This document shows positions 39,788 to 49,017 of a stretch of 64,000 nucleotides of DNA, one piece after another. A model generated the notes under the pieces. It did no database searches, was not told the DNA's origin, and was given only the letters and a program-made list of their open reading frames with translations. Numbering within the stretch: the stretch's first letter is position 1; every line of letters starts with the position of its first letter. Made by a program: the position numbers and the translations under genes. The DNA comes from Gilliamella sp. ESL0443. Lineage in GTDB: Bacteria > Pseudomonadota > Gammaproteobacteria > Enterobacterales > Orbaceae. Where the stretch lies: positions 1,798,001 through 1,862,000 of the forward strand of contig NZ_CP048263.1 in assembly GCF_019469165.1 (NCBI RefSeq), in the 5' to 3' direction.

Positions 39788-41944
39788 ATGCTGATTGCCC
39801 ATGTAGCCTTACCGGTACCCCTTTATCGACTGTTTGATTACAAACTAACAGTACCTGCTGAAATTGGTGCGCGGGTTAGAGTGCCTTTTGGTAAAAGGGA
39901 AATGATTGGAATAATCATTAAAATTGATCAGCAATCGACCTTTGATAGCGAAAATTTAAAATCAATTACCGCAATTATTGATACCAAAAACCCCTTTCCT
40001 CAACCAATTTGGCAGTTATTGAATTGGGCAACAAGTTATTATCACTTTCCAATTGGCGAAGTCATATTTCATGCCATGCCAGTTCTATTAAGGCAAGGTC
40101 GTCAAGCTATCAAGGATGATATAAAACAGTGGCACTTAACATCTCTAGGGCAACAAATTGATTTAAGCTTATTATCACGTGCACCAAAACAAAAGTTATT
40201 ATTATCTTCACTTAGAAACAACTGTTTAAATGAAGACGAATTTAGTTCAAATTTATATCAAGAATTACAAAAAAAACAGCTTATAGAATTAGTTTATCAA
40301 CAACCTGACAATATTTGCTGGCAATACTCGACCAACCCAACATCGATCCAATTAAATGATGAACAATCTAATGCCATAGAGACTATTAATAAACAGAATA
40401 AACAATTTGGTGTATTTTTGCTTGATGGTATAACTGGTTCAGGAAAGACTGAAGTTTATTTAAATATCATTGCAGATGTGTTATCACAAGGTAAGCAAGC
40501 TTTAGTTTTAGTTCCTGAAATTGGTTTAACACCTCAAACAATAAAGCGTTTTAAACAGCGCTTTAATGCCCCGATTGATATTTTACATTCAGGCTTAACA
40601 GACAAGGAACGTTTAGATGTTTGGTTAAGAAGTAAAGATGGTGAAAATGCCATTGTCGTAGGTACTCGTTCTTCGCTTTTTACTCCCTTTAAAGATTTAG
40701 GTATCATTATTATCGACGAAGAGCATGATAGTTCTTACAAACAACAGGAAGGATGGCGTTATAATGCTAGAGATCTAGCAATTATCCGAGCTAGAATTGA
40801 AAATATACCTATAGTTTTAGGTTCCGCAACGCCTTCTCTTGAATCGATTAATAATGCACAAACTCATAAGTACCAGCACCTCAAGCTTACTCAAAGAGCG
40901 GGTAACGCCCAATTAGCCAAACAATCTATTTTAGATATTCGAGGCATGGCTTTAGCTTCAGGTTTATCTCAACCACTTATAGAAAAAATAAAAACGCATT
41001 TAAATAACAATAACCAAGTGATGTTATTTCTTAACCGTAGAGGGTTCGCACCATTAATAATTTGCCATGATTGTGGTTGGATAGCGGAATGCCCACGTTG
41101 TGATCGCCCTTATACTTATCATAAAAAGCAGAATAAACTGATTTGTCATTATTGTGATACGCCAAGAGAAGTACCTAAACAGTGCCCTAAGTGTGGTTCG
41201 ACCCAGCTACTACCAATTGGATTTGGGACGGAGCAACTTGAAAAACAACTCAATATTCTGTTCCCAAATATAAAAGTTACTCGTATTGATCGCGATACGA
41301 TCACTAAAAAAGAAGCATTGAATACCTATTTAAATGATATTCATAAAGGCGGAGCTCATATTTTAGTCGGTACACAAATATTGGCTAAAGGTCATCACTT
41401 TCCTGATGTGACGTTAGTTGGCATAATTGATGTTGATGGCGCCTTATTTTCAAGTGATTTCAGAGCAACTGAAAGATTTGCTCAGATTTATACTCAAGTA
41501 TCAGGCCGAGCTGGTCGTGAAACAAAAGCTGGCGAAGTGATTCTACAAACCTATCATCCAGAGCACCCATTATTAAATACTTTATTAAATGAAGGTTATC
41601 AGGCATTTGCAAAACAAACATTAATTGAACGTCAACAAACTTTACTGCCACCATTTAGCTATCAAGTGTTAATTCGTGCTGCTGACCGTAATAATTTACA
41701 GGCACCAAAATTTTTACAGCGTATCCATGATTGGTTAAAGTCTAATTATGACCATAACTTATGGCAACTTGGTCCAATGCCTGCTAGTCAACCTAAAAAA
41801 GCGGGTTATAATCGTTGGCAATTATTGTTACAACATACGAACAGACAATTATTACAACAAATATTAGATAATCTTATAGCTGAACAGTGGAGTGAAGCAT
41901 CAAATGTAAGATGGAGTATTGACGTTGATCCAATTGATAATTAG
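39788..41944 (+). CDS. priA: Primosomal replication restart helicase PriA
   Basis: 3'-5' DNA helicase that restarts collapsed replication forks. The N-terminal 3' DNA-binding domain (AHVALPVPLYRLFDY; ATG at 39788, GTGATTG region upstream) is followed by the helicase core with Walker A GITGSGKTEVY, DEEH box IIIDEEHDSSY, and motif VI QVSGRAGR. A zinc-binding insert has eight cysteines from CHDCGWIAECPRC through CHYCDT to CPKCGS. The protein is 718 aa (E. coli 732) and ends VDVDPID as in E. coli (DVDPIEG). A TTG two codons before the ATG is a less likely start. Confidence 0.96.
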   Translation: MLIAHVALPVPLYRLFDYKLTVPAEIGARVRVPFGKREMIGIIIKIDQQSTFDSENLKSITAIIDTKNPFPQPIWQLLNWATSYYHFPIGEVIFHAMPVLLRQGRQAIKDDIKQWHLTSLGQQIDLSLLSRAPKQKLLLSSLRNNCLNEDEFSSNLYQELQKKQLIELVYQQPDNICWQYSTNPTSIQLNDEQSNAIETINKQNKQFGVFLLDGITGSGKTEVYLNIIADVLSQGKQALVLVPEIGLTPQTIKRFKQRFNAPIDILHSGLTDKERLDVWLRSKDGENAIVVGTRSSLFTPFKDLGIIIIDEEHDSSYKQQEGWRYNARDLAIIRARIENIPIVLGSATPSLESINNAQTHKYQHLKLTQRAGNAQLAKQSILDIRGMALASGLSQPLIEKIKTHLNNNNQVMLFLNRRGFAPLIICHDCGWIAECPRCDRPYTYHKKQNKLICHYCDTPREVPKQCPKCGSTQLLPIGFGTEQLEKQLNILFPNIKVTRIDRDTITKKEALNTYLNDIHKGGAHILVGTQILAKGHHFPDVTLVGIIDVDGALFSSDFRATERFAQIYTQVSGRAGRETKAGEVILQTYHPEHPLLNTLLNEGYQAFAKQTLIERQQTLLPPFSYQVLIRAADRNNLQAPKFLQRIHDWLKSNYDHNLWQLGPMPASQPKKAGYNRWQLLLQHTNRQLLQQILDNLIAEQWSEASNVRWSIDVDPIDN

Positions 41945-41947
41945 AAA

Positions 41948-41982
41948 TATCTTCCAACAGATAGATTATCTGTTGGAAGATA
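41948..41982. terminator. Long perfect hairpin between priA and ComEA-like gene
   Basis: A 16-bp perfect stem (41948-41963 with 41967-41982) around a 3-base GAT centre, sitting four bases after priA and seven bases before the stop of the convergent gene. There is no T-run, but the stem's length and its place between converging genes suggest bidirectional termination or a 3'-end stabilising structure. Confidence 0.7.
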
Positions 41983-41988
41983 GAATAT

Positions 41989-42288
41989 TTATAAAGTGAT
42001 TTTTCCTATATTTTTATCCAGCGTTGCTTGACCAATACCAGAAACTTCCTTTAATTGTTCTATCGAGACAAAAGGACCAAATTTTTCTCGATACTCAATA
42101 ATTTTCTTAGCCTTACTCATCCCAATACCAGTTAATACTTTACTTAGCTCTTCAGCTGTTGCCGTATTAATATTGACTTGTACAATTTGCTCTTCTTTTA
42201 TAGTGACATCTGTTTTCGAATCAGCAAAACTAACTGTTGAAAAAAGTAAAGATGAAAATAAAAGGCATAATAGTGTAAAAATTTTCAT
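41989..42288 (-). CDS. ybaV: ComEA-family helix-hairpin-helix protein (YbaV-like)
   Basis: A 99-aa exported protein: I start at the ATG at 42286-42288 (MKIFTLLCLLFSSLLFSTVSFA), a signal peptide cleaved near SFA at 22. The mature protein has two helix-hairpin-helix motifs (VNINTATAEELSKVLTGIGMSKAKKI and FVSIEQLKEVSGIGQATLDKN, in parts), the ComEA DNA-binding fold. In E. coli ybaV likewise follows ppiD. ComEA proteins pull DNA into the periplasm during natural transformation; whether this one does so is unknown, and no other competence gene is nearby. Confidence 0.88.
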   Translation of the reverse strand: MKIFTLLCLLFSSLLFSTVSFADSKTDVTIKEEQIVQVNINTATAEELSKVLTGIGMSKAKKIIEYREKFGPFVSIEQLKEVSGIGQATLDKNIGKITL

Positions 42289-42383
42289 GTAAATTAACTC
42301 CAAAATAATTATGCAACTAAATTTGCTTCATAACTATCTCATGGAATTAATTTTCTAAATTTTAATATTCATAAAAATGCGAA

Positions 42384-42401
42384 AAGCCACAAAAGTGGCT
42401 T
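42384..42401 (-). terminator. Hairpin between ppiD and ybaV
   Basis: AAGCCAC (42384-42390) and GTGGCTT (42395-42401) pair around AAAA. On the minus strand four T residues follow; on the plus strand a longer T-rich run follows. It lies 40 bases beyond the ppiD stop, so ybaV probably has its own promoter. Confidence 0.65.
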
Positions 42402-42440
42402 CTCTTTTTTTGATTTATCACCAAAATTTTTCGATCTTTA

Positions 42441-44315
42441 TCACAAATTTGCATCTGGCATGATTTCAATCTTCGCTTTAGAACGAATATCATCAGCAAA
42501 GTAATAATGAGTATCAGCTATAGATAATGGTAATAATTCGGCAGAAATATCTTGATATTCTTTAGGCGTATCAACATCAGTTATGACTACAATATAAGCG
42601 GTATTATCCTCTAAAAATTCCGCATTAAAACGATTAGATTTTCGCCCCGAAATTGATGGTTCTAAATTAAAGACCATATCTACGACTTTTTTGTCTAAAT
42701 CTGTCGAATCTCTATGTAAAACATATTTATTACTAAAGCTTATTTTATCTGATTTTCCAGTAGTATTTAACTCATTTAAAAGATTTTCAACATTAGCTTT
42801 AAAACGATTCTCAGAGATGTCTTTAGATAGTTTTCTATTAATGTCTTCTTTAACCTCATCAAAAGGAGCTACCCCTTCGGGGCGATAGTCAGTAACTTGA
42901 ATAATAAAATCATAACTACCATTAGATCTTTCAACAGGAATTAAGTCTGATATATTAAGAGTCGATTGTCCATTAGCGATCATTTCTTCGCTAAAGACTA
43001 AATCACTAATTTCAGGATGAATCATGATTGTAGATATCTCTTTATAACTTGTCCAATCAGTTGTTTGAACTGGAAGACCTGTTTTTTCAGATAACTCTTC
43101 AATAGATTTAGGCGATTGAGATAAGGCATTTTTCATTTTATCTTCAATAGCATTAAATTCATTTTGTAATTTTTGTTTGCTTAAATTCTCGTAAATTAAA
43201 ATTGAAGCATAATCAAAATCCATAGTCTTTGATGGTACCTCACCATCAAGTTTAATTATAATAAAGCCATCATCAGTAGGAATGGGTTTTGAAATTTGGT
43301 TAACTTTTTTCAATTTTGCTTTTTTAAAGAACTCAGGCAGAGAATCATCATCAACAAACCAACCTAAAGAACCATTCTTACCATAGGCTGAAATATTATT
43401 ATTATTTTGATTTAGACTTTCAGCTGTATTTTGAAAATTTGCGCCTGAAGATAACTCTTTAACGATCTTGTCTGCTTGCTCTTTGTCTGTAACAAAAATA
43501 GCACTAAACTCTTTTTTTGCTGGGTAAGAATATTTTTTTAAATTTTGTTCATATTCTTTTTTGATATCATTATCAGTTACCTTAATGGTTTTAACGATGT
43601 CATCTTTTGAATTATAGATATATTTTAATTTTACTCGATCTTTCTTTAAAAATTCATTTTGATGTTCATCATAATACTTTCTTTCATCTTCTTCAGTGAT
43701 ATTAACATCTTTCATATCATCTATTGAGGAGTCAACTTTAGCAGCATAAATTTTTCTTGTTTGATTTTGTAACAAATTGATTTCAGAATCAGATGGTAAA
43801 ACAAAACTAGTTTTAACTAATGCATCAATAACTTGTTCTTGTTGTAATGATGTTTTTAATATTTCTGCATAACTATCTGGAGTAAAACCGTTTTCAGCAA
43901 GTAGATTTAAATAATTTTGATTATCAAATTTACCATTTACAAAAAATACTTTTTGCTGTTTAATGAAATTTTTTACCCGTTCATTACTAATTGCTGCATG
44001 AATTTTTTGTGAAAATTGATAAGCTAAATAGTTATCTATTTGCTGAGCTAAAACACTTCGTCGGACCATTTTAATAAACGAAGCATCACCACCCTTGATA
44101 TTATTTAATTGTTGTTTTACTTGAGTCTCAAATTGAGCTCGACCAATACCTTCTCCGTCAACTTTAGCAATATATAATTGCTCATCATTTACATTTCTAC
44201 TACTGCCACCAAAGCCTAAGAATCCAACACCAGTAAAAATAAAACATAAAATAATAATAGCAAAGATTATTTTAACAACAAGACTGTTTGCAGCTGTTCG
44301 AATTTTTTCCATCAT
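42441..44315 (-). CDS. ppiD: Periplasmic folding chaperone PpiD
   Basis: Inner-membrane-anchored chaperone at the Sec translocon exit. The N-terminus MMEKIRTAANSLVVKIIFAIIILCFIF (in parts) gives a cytosolic stub and one TM helix (about 14-34), nearly identical to E. coli. A SurA-like N-terminal chaperone region follows (about 45-230). One parvulin-like domain (about 265-360, GSLGWFVDDDSLPEFF...IPTDDGFIIIKLDGE) comes next, and then a long C-terminal helical part. Length is 624 aa (E. coli 623). It follows lon; hupB, which lies between lon and ppiD in E. coli, is absent. Confidence 0.95.
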   Translation of the reverse strand: MMEKIRTAANSLVVKIIFAIIILCFIFTGVGFLGFGGSSRNVNDEQLYIAKVDGEGIGRAQFETQVKQQLNNIKGGDASFIKMVRRSVLAQQIDNYLAYQFSQKIHAAISNERVKNFIKQQKVFFVNGKFDNQNYLNLLAENGFTPDSYAEILKTSLQQEQVIDALVKTSFVLPSDSEINLLQNQTRKIYAAKVDSSIDDMKDVNITEEDERKYYDEHQNEFLKKDRVKLKYIYNSKDDIVKTIKVTDNDIKKEYEQNLKKYSYPAKKEFSAIFVTDKEQADKIVKELSSGANFQNTAESLNQNNNNISAYGKNGSLGWFVDDDSLPEFFKKAKLKKVNQISKPIPTDDGFIIIKLDGEVPSKTMDFDYASILIYENLSKQKLQNEFNAIEDKMKNALSQSPKSIEELSEKTGLPVQTTDWTSYKEISTIMIHPEISDLVFSEEMIANGQSTLNISDLIPVERSNGSYDFIIQVTDYRPEGVAPFDEVKEDINRKLSKDISENRFKANVENLLNELNTTGKSDKISFSNKYVLHRDSTDLDKKVVDMVFNLEPSISGRKSNRFNAEFLEDNTAYIVVITDVDTPKEYQDISAELLPLSIADTHYYFADDIRSKAKIEIMPDANL

Positions 44316-44400
44316 AGCTTGTCATTCTCCATATACCTGAATTTTAATTTCGCAAGTATATCATATTTGCCAAAATTGGCTATTATCTAATTAAAAGTCG

Positions 44401-44430
44401 AAAAAAAAGCCAACATAAAGTTGGCTTTTT
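44401..44430 (-). terminator. Terminator of lon
   Basis: AAAAAGCCAAC (44404-44414) pairs with GTTGGCTTTTT (44420-44430) around a 5-base loop; the minus-strand transcript continues into a T-run of eight (through 44401). It lies 12 bases beyond the lon stop, so ppiD downstream needs its own promoter. Confidence 0.9.
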
Positions 44431-44442
44431 GATTTGTTTATT

Positions 44443-46878
44443 TTAGTTTAATCGAGTTGAAATGTTAGCTGTGTTTTTAATTTTTTTAACAGATTTTTTA
44501 ACAGGCGACTTTATTTTAACTTTTTCCTTAACTTGCTCGATACCAAACGGATTATTTTGCAATGCAATCGTCAATACGTCATCTATCCATTTAACAGGTT
44601 TTATATCAATTTCAGCTTTAACATTTGCTGGAATTTCTTCGAGATCTTTAGCATTATCAATAGGAATTATAGCTGTTTTTATACCACCTCGATGAGCAGC
44701 CAATAATTTCTCTTTTAATCCACCAATTGGTAATACTTCACCTCGTAGAGTAATTTCACCTGTCATGGCAACATCTGCACGAACAGGGTTACCCGTTAAA
44801 GTAGATACTAATGAGGTACACATTGCAATGCCTGCACTTGGACCATCTTTAGGTGTAGCACCATCAGGAACATGCACATGTATATCACGCTTTTCATAAA
44901 AATCGCTATTAATACCCAATTTTTCAGCGCGCGAACGAACAACAGTAAGTGCCGTTTGAATGGATTCTTGCATAACGTCACCAAGTGAGCCGGTATAAGT
45001 TAATTTTCCTTTACCAACAACACTCATTGATTCAATGGTTAGCAAATCACCACCAACTTCTGTCCATGCCAGACCATTCACTTGACCGATCCGATTTTCA
45101 CTTTCGGATTTACCATAATCAAAACGCTGTACACCCAAGTAATCTTTTAAGTTAGTTTGAGTTACACTTACTTTACGCAAACGCTTATTTAAAGCCAATT
45201 GTTTAACAACCTTACGGCAAATTTTAGCAATTTCTCTTTCTAAGCTTCGAACTCCAGCTTCACGAGTGTAATAGCGAATAATGCCAATTACAGCTGAATC
45301 ATCAATATCAATTTCATTTGCTTTTAGGCCATTATTAGCAATCTGTTTAGCGATTAAATGTTGTTTAGCAATGTTCAATTTCTCGTCTTCCGTATAACCA
45401 GATAGCCGAATAACTTCCATTCTATCAAGTAGTGGTGCTGGAATATTCATTGAATTAGCTGTCGCAACAAACATTACATCAGATAAATCATAATCCACTT
45501 CTAAATAATGGTCATTAAATGCATTATTTTGTTCAGGATCCAGAACTTCCAATAATGCCGATGCAGGATCACCACGCATATCAGAAGCCATCTTGTCAAT
45601 TTCATCTAATAAAAATAGCGGGTTTTTTACGCCAACCTTTACCATACGCTGAATTAATTTACCTGGCATTGAACCAATGTAGGTTCTTCGGTGTCCTCGT
45701 ATTTCGGCTTCATCACGCACACCACCTAAAGCCATACGAACATATTGTCTTCCCGTAGCTTTAGCAATAGATTGACCTAATGATGTTTTACCAACACCTG
45801 GGGGCCCGACTAAGCATAAAATTGGGCCTTTAATTTTATTTACTCGACTTTGTACGGCCAAATACTCTAAAATTCGGTCTTTTACGCGATCCAACCCATA
45901 ATGATCTTTATCTAAAACTTTTTGTGCAGAATTGATATCTTTTTTTACTTTACTGCGTTTATTCCAAGGAACTTGTAACATCCAATCAATATATCCGCGA
46001 ACAACAGTTGCTTCGGCAGACATAGCGGGCATCATCTTAAGCTTATTAAGCTCAGATAGTGTTTTTTCCTTTGCCTCTTTTGGCATTTTTGCTTTAGTAA
46101 TTTTTGAGTTTAGCTCTTCAAATTCATCAGGTTTATTATCTATATCACCTAGCTCTTTATGAATAGCTTTGATCTGTTCATTTAGATAATATTCCTTTTG
46201 CGCTTTTTCCATTTGTTGTTTGACGCGTTGACGGATGTTTTTTTCAACTTGCAACAAGTCAATTTCTGATTCCATTAATGAAATAAGCAACTCGAAACGT
46301 TTTTCTAAATCAGCAGTAACTAAAATCTCTTGTTTTTGTTCAACTTTTATATATAAGGTAGCAGCTATGGAATCTGCTAATTGAGATGATTCTTTAATTA
46401 AATGAATAGAATCAACAACCTCTTGAGTGACTTTTTTATTAAGTTTCGCATAATCATCAAAATTTGATAATAAGACTCTTATCATCGCTTGACTAATACT
46501 ATCTGCTTTTTTAGGTTCTTTTAGTGGCTTAATATTTGCGATTAAAAAATCTTCTTCTTTTCGCTCAATAATATCAACAATTTTAGCTCGCGCGACACCC
46601 TCAACCAGAACTTTAACTGTACCGTCAGGTAATTGAAGTAATTGTAAAACATTGGCTATAGTACCAACTTCATACAAATCCTCTACATCAGGTTCATCTT
46701 GTGAAGGATATTTTTGTGTTACAAGAAAAACTTGTTTATCCATCTCCATTGCACTTTCCAAACAACGGATTGATTTATTACGACCAACGAAGAGAGGAAT
46801 TACCATATGTGGAAATACAACAACATCACGCAATGGTAAAATAGGCATAATCATTTGTTTAGTTTGTTTTGTCTTCAT
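44443..46878 (-). CDS. lon: ATP-dependent protease La (Lon)
   Basis: AAA+ protease degrading misfolded and regulatory proteins. Start chosen at the ATG at 46876-46878 (MKTKQTKQ), with GAGAG upstream. The N-terminal substrate domain (MPILPLRDVVVFPHMVIPLFVGR, in parts) is followed by the AAA+ module with Walker A GPPGVGKTSL and Walker B FLLDEIDK, then the protease domain with catalytic Ser in KDGPSAGIAM and Lys in GGLKEKLLAA. The protein is 811 aa (E. coli 784); the extra length is a Lys-rich C-terminal tail (KVKIKSPVKKSVKKIKNTA). A sigma-32-type promoter lies directly upstream. Confidence 0.97.
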   Translation of the reverse strand: MKTKQTKQMIMPILPLRDVVVFPHMVIPLFVGRNKSIRCLESAMEMDKQVFLVTQKYPSQDEPDVEDLYEVGTIANVLQLLQLPDGTVKVLVEGVARAKIVDIIERKEEDFLIANIKPLKEPKKADSISQAMIRVLLSNFDDYAKLNKKVTQEVVDSIHLIKESSQLADSIAATLYIKVEQKQEILVTADLEKRFELLISLMESEIDLLQVEKNIRQRVKQQMEKAQKEYYLNEQIKAIHKELGDIDNKPDEFEELNSKITKAKMPKEAKEKTLSELNKLKMMPAMSAEATVVRGYIDWMLQVPWNKRSKVKKDINSAQKVLDKDHYGLDRVKDRILEYLAVQSRVNKIKGPILCLVGPPGVGKTSLGQSIAKATGRQYVRMALGGVRDEAEIRGHRRTYIGSMPGKLIQRMVKVGVKNPLFLLDEIDKMASDMRGDPASALLEVLDPEQNNAFNDHYLEVDYDLSDVMFVATANSMNIPAPLLDRMEVIRLSGYTEDEKLNIAKQHLIAKQIANNGLKANEIDIDDSAVIGIIRYYTREAGVRSLEREIAKICRKVVKQLALNKRLRKVSVTQTNLKDYLGVQRFDYGKSESENRIGQVNGLAWTEVGGDLLTIESMSVVGKGKLTYTGSLGDVMQESIQTALTVVRSRAEKLGINSDFYEKRDIHVHVPDGATPKDGPSAGIAMCTSLVSTLTGNPVRADVAMTGEITLRGEVLPIGGLKEKLLAAHRGGIKTAIIPIDNAKDLEEIPANVKAEIDIKPVKWIDDVLTIALQNNPFGIEQVKEKVKIKSPVKKSVKKIKNTANISTRLN

Positions 46879-46912
46879 TTTATTCTCTCGGTAGTACAAA
46901 CTTATCTGTCTT

Positions 46913-46940
46913 ATATTGGGGTGATTTTAAGATATTCAAG
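46913..46940 (-). promoter_or_regulatory. Sigma-32 (heat-shock) promoter of lon
   Basis: On the minus strand CTTGAA (46935-46940) is followed, after 13 bases, by CCCCAATAT (46913-46921). This matches the RpoH consensus CTTGAA-N(13-15)-CCCCATNT closely. It lies about 35-60 bases before the lon ATG. E. coli lon is RpoH-controlled, so the arrangement is expected. Confidence 0.8.
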
Positions 46941-46953
46941 CTTATCCTGTTTT

Positions 46954-46987
46954 AAATACGTAGTACAATAAATGTACATACGTATTT
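46954..46987. repeat. Near-perfect dyad between clpX and lon
   Basis: AAATACGTAGTACA (46954-46967) and TGTACATACGTATTT (46973-46987) are reverse complements except for one inserted base. The dyad lies between the clpX stop and the lon promoter. It could be a weak terminator for clpX or a binding site for a dimeric regulator. Confidence 0.55.
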
Positions 46988-47040
46988 CATTTTTTACATA
47001 AATGCTACTTACCAATTTGAATAGGATAATTGCTTATCTA

Positions 47041-48306
47041 TTATGCAGATAGTTCTGTATCTTCACGAAAAATCAATTTAGGTGATTGCAAATGATTTAC
47101 CGTATCTTTCTCAATAAGTACTTTTTTGACGTTTTGCATTGATGGTAAATCATACATTGTATCTAACAGTATATTTTCGACAATTGAACGTAATCCTCGA
47201 GCACCTGTTTTACGTTTCATCGCTTTAATTGCAATGGCATCTAAAGCTTCTTTAGTAAATTCCAGTTCTACACCATCCAATTCTAATAACGCATTAAACT
47301 GCTTGGTCAAAGCGTTTTTGGGTTCAGTTAGGATATTAACTAAAGCATCTTTATCTAGCTCTGATAACGTTCCAATAACAGGTAATCTACCAATAAATTC
47401 AGGTATAAGACCAAATTTGACCAAATCTTCAGCCTCTATTTGAGCTAATAACTCAGACTCAGTCGCTTTATTTTTAGTACTTTTCACATCAGCACCAAAA
47501 CCAATACCCGTATTAGTAGAGACTCGATTTTCAATAACTTTATCTAATCCACTAAATGCCCCTCCACAAATAAAGAGGATTTTAGAAGTATCAACTTGTA
47601 AGAATTCTTGTTGAGGATGTTTACGTCCGCCTTTAGGAGGAACGGATGCAACAGTGCCTTCAATAATTTTTAATAAAGCTTGCTGAACACCTTCACCAGA
47701 AACATCTCGAGTAATAGATGGATTATCTGATTTTCTAGAAATTTTATCAATTTCATCAACATAAATAATGCCACGTTGCGCTTTTTCTACATCATAATCA
47801 CAACTTTGTAATAATTTCTGGATAATATTTTCTACATCTTCACCCACATATCCTGCCTCAGTCAATGTGGTTGCATCAGCCATGGCAAAAGGGACATCGA
47901 GAAAACGCGCTAATGTTTCAGCTAATAATGTTTTACCGCTACCCGTAGGGCCAATTAATAAAATATTGCTTTTACCTAATTCAACATCACTACGGTTAGA
48001 ATAGCTACGTAAACGTTTATAATGATTATAAACAGCAACTGATAATACTTTTTTAGCCCGCTCCTGACCAATAACATATTCATCAAGATGAGCTCGTATT
48101 TCGTGCGGTGTCGGTAATGGTTTACTAATAAATTCTTCATGAGAAAGAAAACTTTTCGTTTCTTCTTTTAGAATATCATTACATAGTCCAATACATTCAT
48201 TACAAATATAAATAGATGATGGCCCAGCAATTAGCTTACGGACTTCATGCTCACTTTTGCCACAAAAAGTACAATAGAGTAATTTTTCTGAGTTTTCTTT
48301 ATCCAC
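47041..48306 (-). CDS. clpX: ClpXP unfoldase ClpX
   Basis: Hexameric AAA+ unfoldase that feeds proteins to ClpP. The N-terminal C4 zinc domain ([10 protein letters not shown]...CNEC, about 12-38) binds adaptors and substrates. Walker [16 protein letters not shown], pore loop GYVGEDVE, Walker B YVDEIDKI and the ClpP-docking IGF loop (TGIGFGADV) are all present. Length is 421 aa (E. coli 424). It follows clpP after 19 bases, one transcript. Confidence 0.97.
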   Translation of the reverse strand: MDKENSEKLLYCTFCGKSEHEVRKLIAGPSSIYICNECIGLCNDILKEETKSFLSHEEFISKPLPTPHEIRAHLDEYVIGQERAKKVLSVAVYNHYKRLRSYSNRSDVELGKSNILLIGPTGSGKTLLAETLARFLDVPFAMADATTLTEAGYVGEDVENIIQKLLQSCDYDVEKAQRGIIYVDEIDKISRKSDNPSITRDVSGEGVQQALLKIIEGTVASVPPKGGRKHPQQEFLQVDTSKILFICGGAFSGLDKVIENRVSTNTGIGFGADVKSTKNKATESELLAQIEAEDLVKFGLIPEFIGRLPVIGTLSELDKDALVNILTEPKNALTKQFNALLELDGVELEFTKEALDAIAIKAMKRKTGARGLRSIVENILLDTMYDLPSMQNVKKVLIEKDTVNHLQSPKLIFREDTELSA

Positions 48307-48325
48307 TTTCTTTACCTATTTATTA

Positions 48326-48934
48326 TTAAGATCGTTTACTGTATATGGCGTCAACTAATCCATATTCAACTGCTTTCTCGGCTGACATAAAGTTATCACG
48401 ATCTGTATCTTTTTCAATTACACTAATATCCTGACCAGTATGCATTGATAAAATATTATTTAATCGGCTTTTAACCTGTAATATTTCTTGAGCATGAATT
48501 TGAATATCTGACGCTTGTCCTTGAAAACCACCTAATGGTTGATGGATCATGACGCGTGCATTAGGCAGGCAAAAACGTTTACCTTTAGTACCAGCAGTTA
48601 AAAGTAATGAGCCCATTGAACATGCTTGTCCAAGACAAATAGTACTAACATCTGGTTTAATAAATTGCATCGTATCATAAATAGCCATACCAGCAGTCAC
48701 TACTCCACCAGGAGAATTGATATATAAATGGATATCTTTTTCAGGATTCTCTGCTTCAAGAAAAAGCATCTGAGCAATAATCAAATTTGCCATATTGTCT
48801 TCAACTTGCCCAGTTAAAAATATAATTCTTTCTTTTAATAATCGTGAGTAAATATCATAAGCTCTCTCGCCACGAGAACTTTGCTCAACAACCATTGGAA
48901 TCACACTCATGTATGGTTCTAAAGGCATTTTCAT
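48326..48934 (-). CDS. clpP: ClpP protease proteolytic subunit
   Basis: Serine peptidase forming the tetradecameric chamber used with ClpX/ClpA. Catalytic Ser in [11 protein letters not shown], His in MIHQPLGG and Asp in DTDRDNF. Length is 202 aa (E. coli precursor 207); a short N-terminal propeptide is probable before [13 protein letters not shown] lies upstream of the ATG. It follows tig with an 83-base gap containing a hairpin. Confidence 0.97.
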   Translation of the reverse strand: MKMPLEPYMSVIPMVVEQSSRGERAYDIYSRLLKERIIFLTGQVEDNMANLIIAQMLFLEAENPEKDIHLYINSPGGVVTAGMAIYDTMQFIKPDVSTICLGQACSMGSLLLTAGTKGKRFCLPNARVMIHQPLGGFQGQASDIQIHAQEILQVKSRLNNILSMHTGQDISVIEKDTDRDNFMSAEKAVEYGLVDAIYSKRS

Positions 48935-48952
48935 CTCCTAATTAAACAAAAT

Positions 48953-48981
48953 AGCCCAAACAATTGATCCTTATTTGGGCT
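48953..48981 (-). terminator. Hairpin between tig and clpP
   Basis: AGCCCAAA (48953-48960) and TTTGGGCT (48974-48981) form an 8-bp stem with a 13-base loop; the minus-strand sequence after it is ATTTTGTTTAA. It may partly terminate tig transcripts, leaving some read-through into clpP. Confidence 0.6.
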
Positions 48982-49017
48982 TATAATGAATTTTAATTAA
49001 ATAAAGTGACAAGCTGC

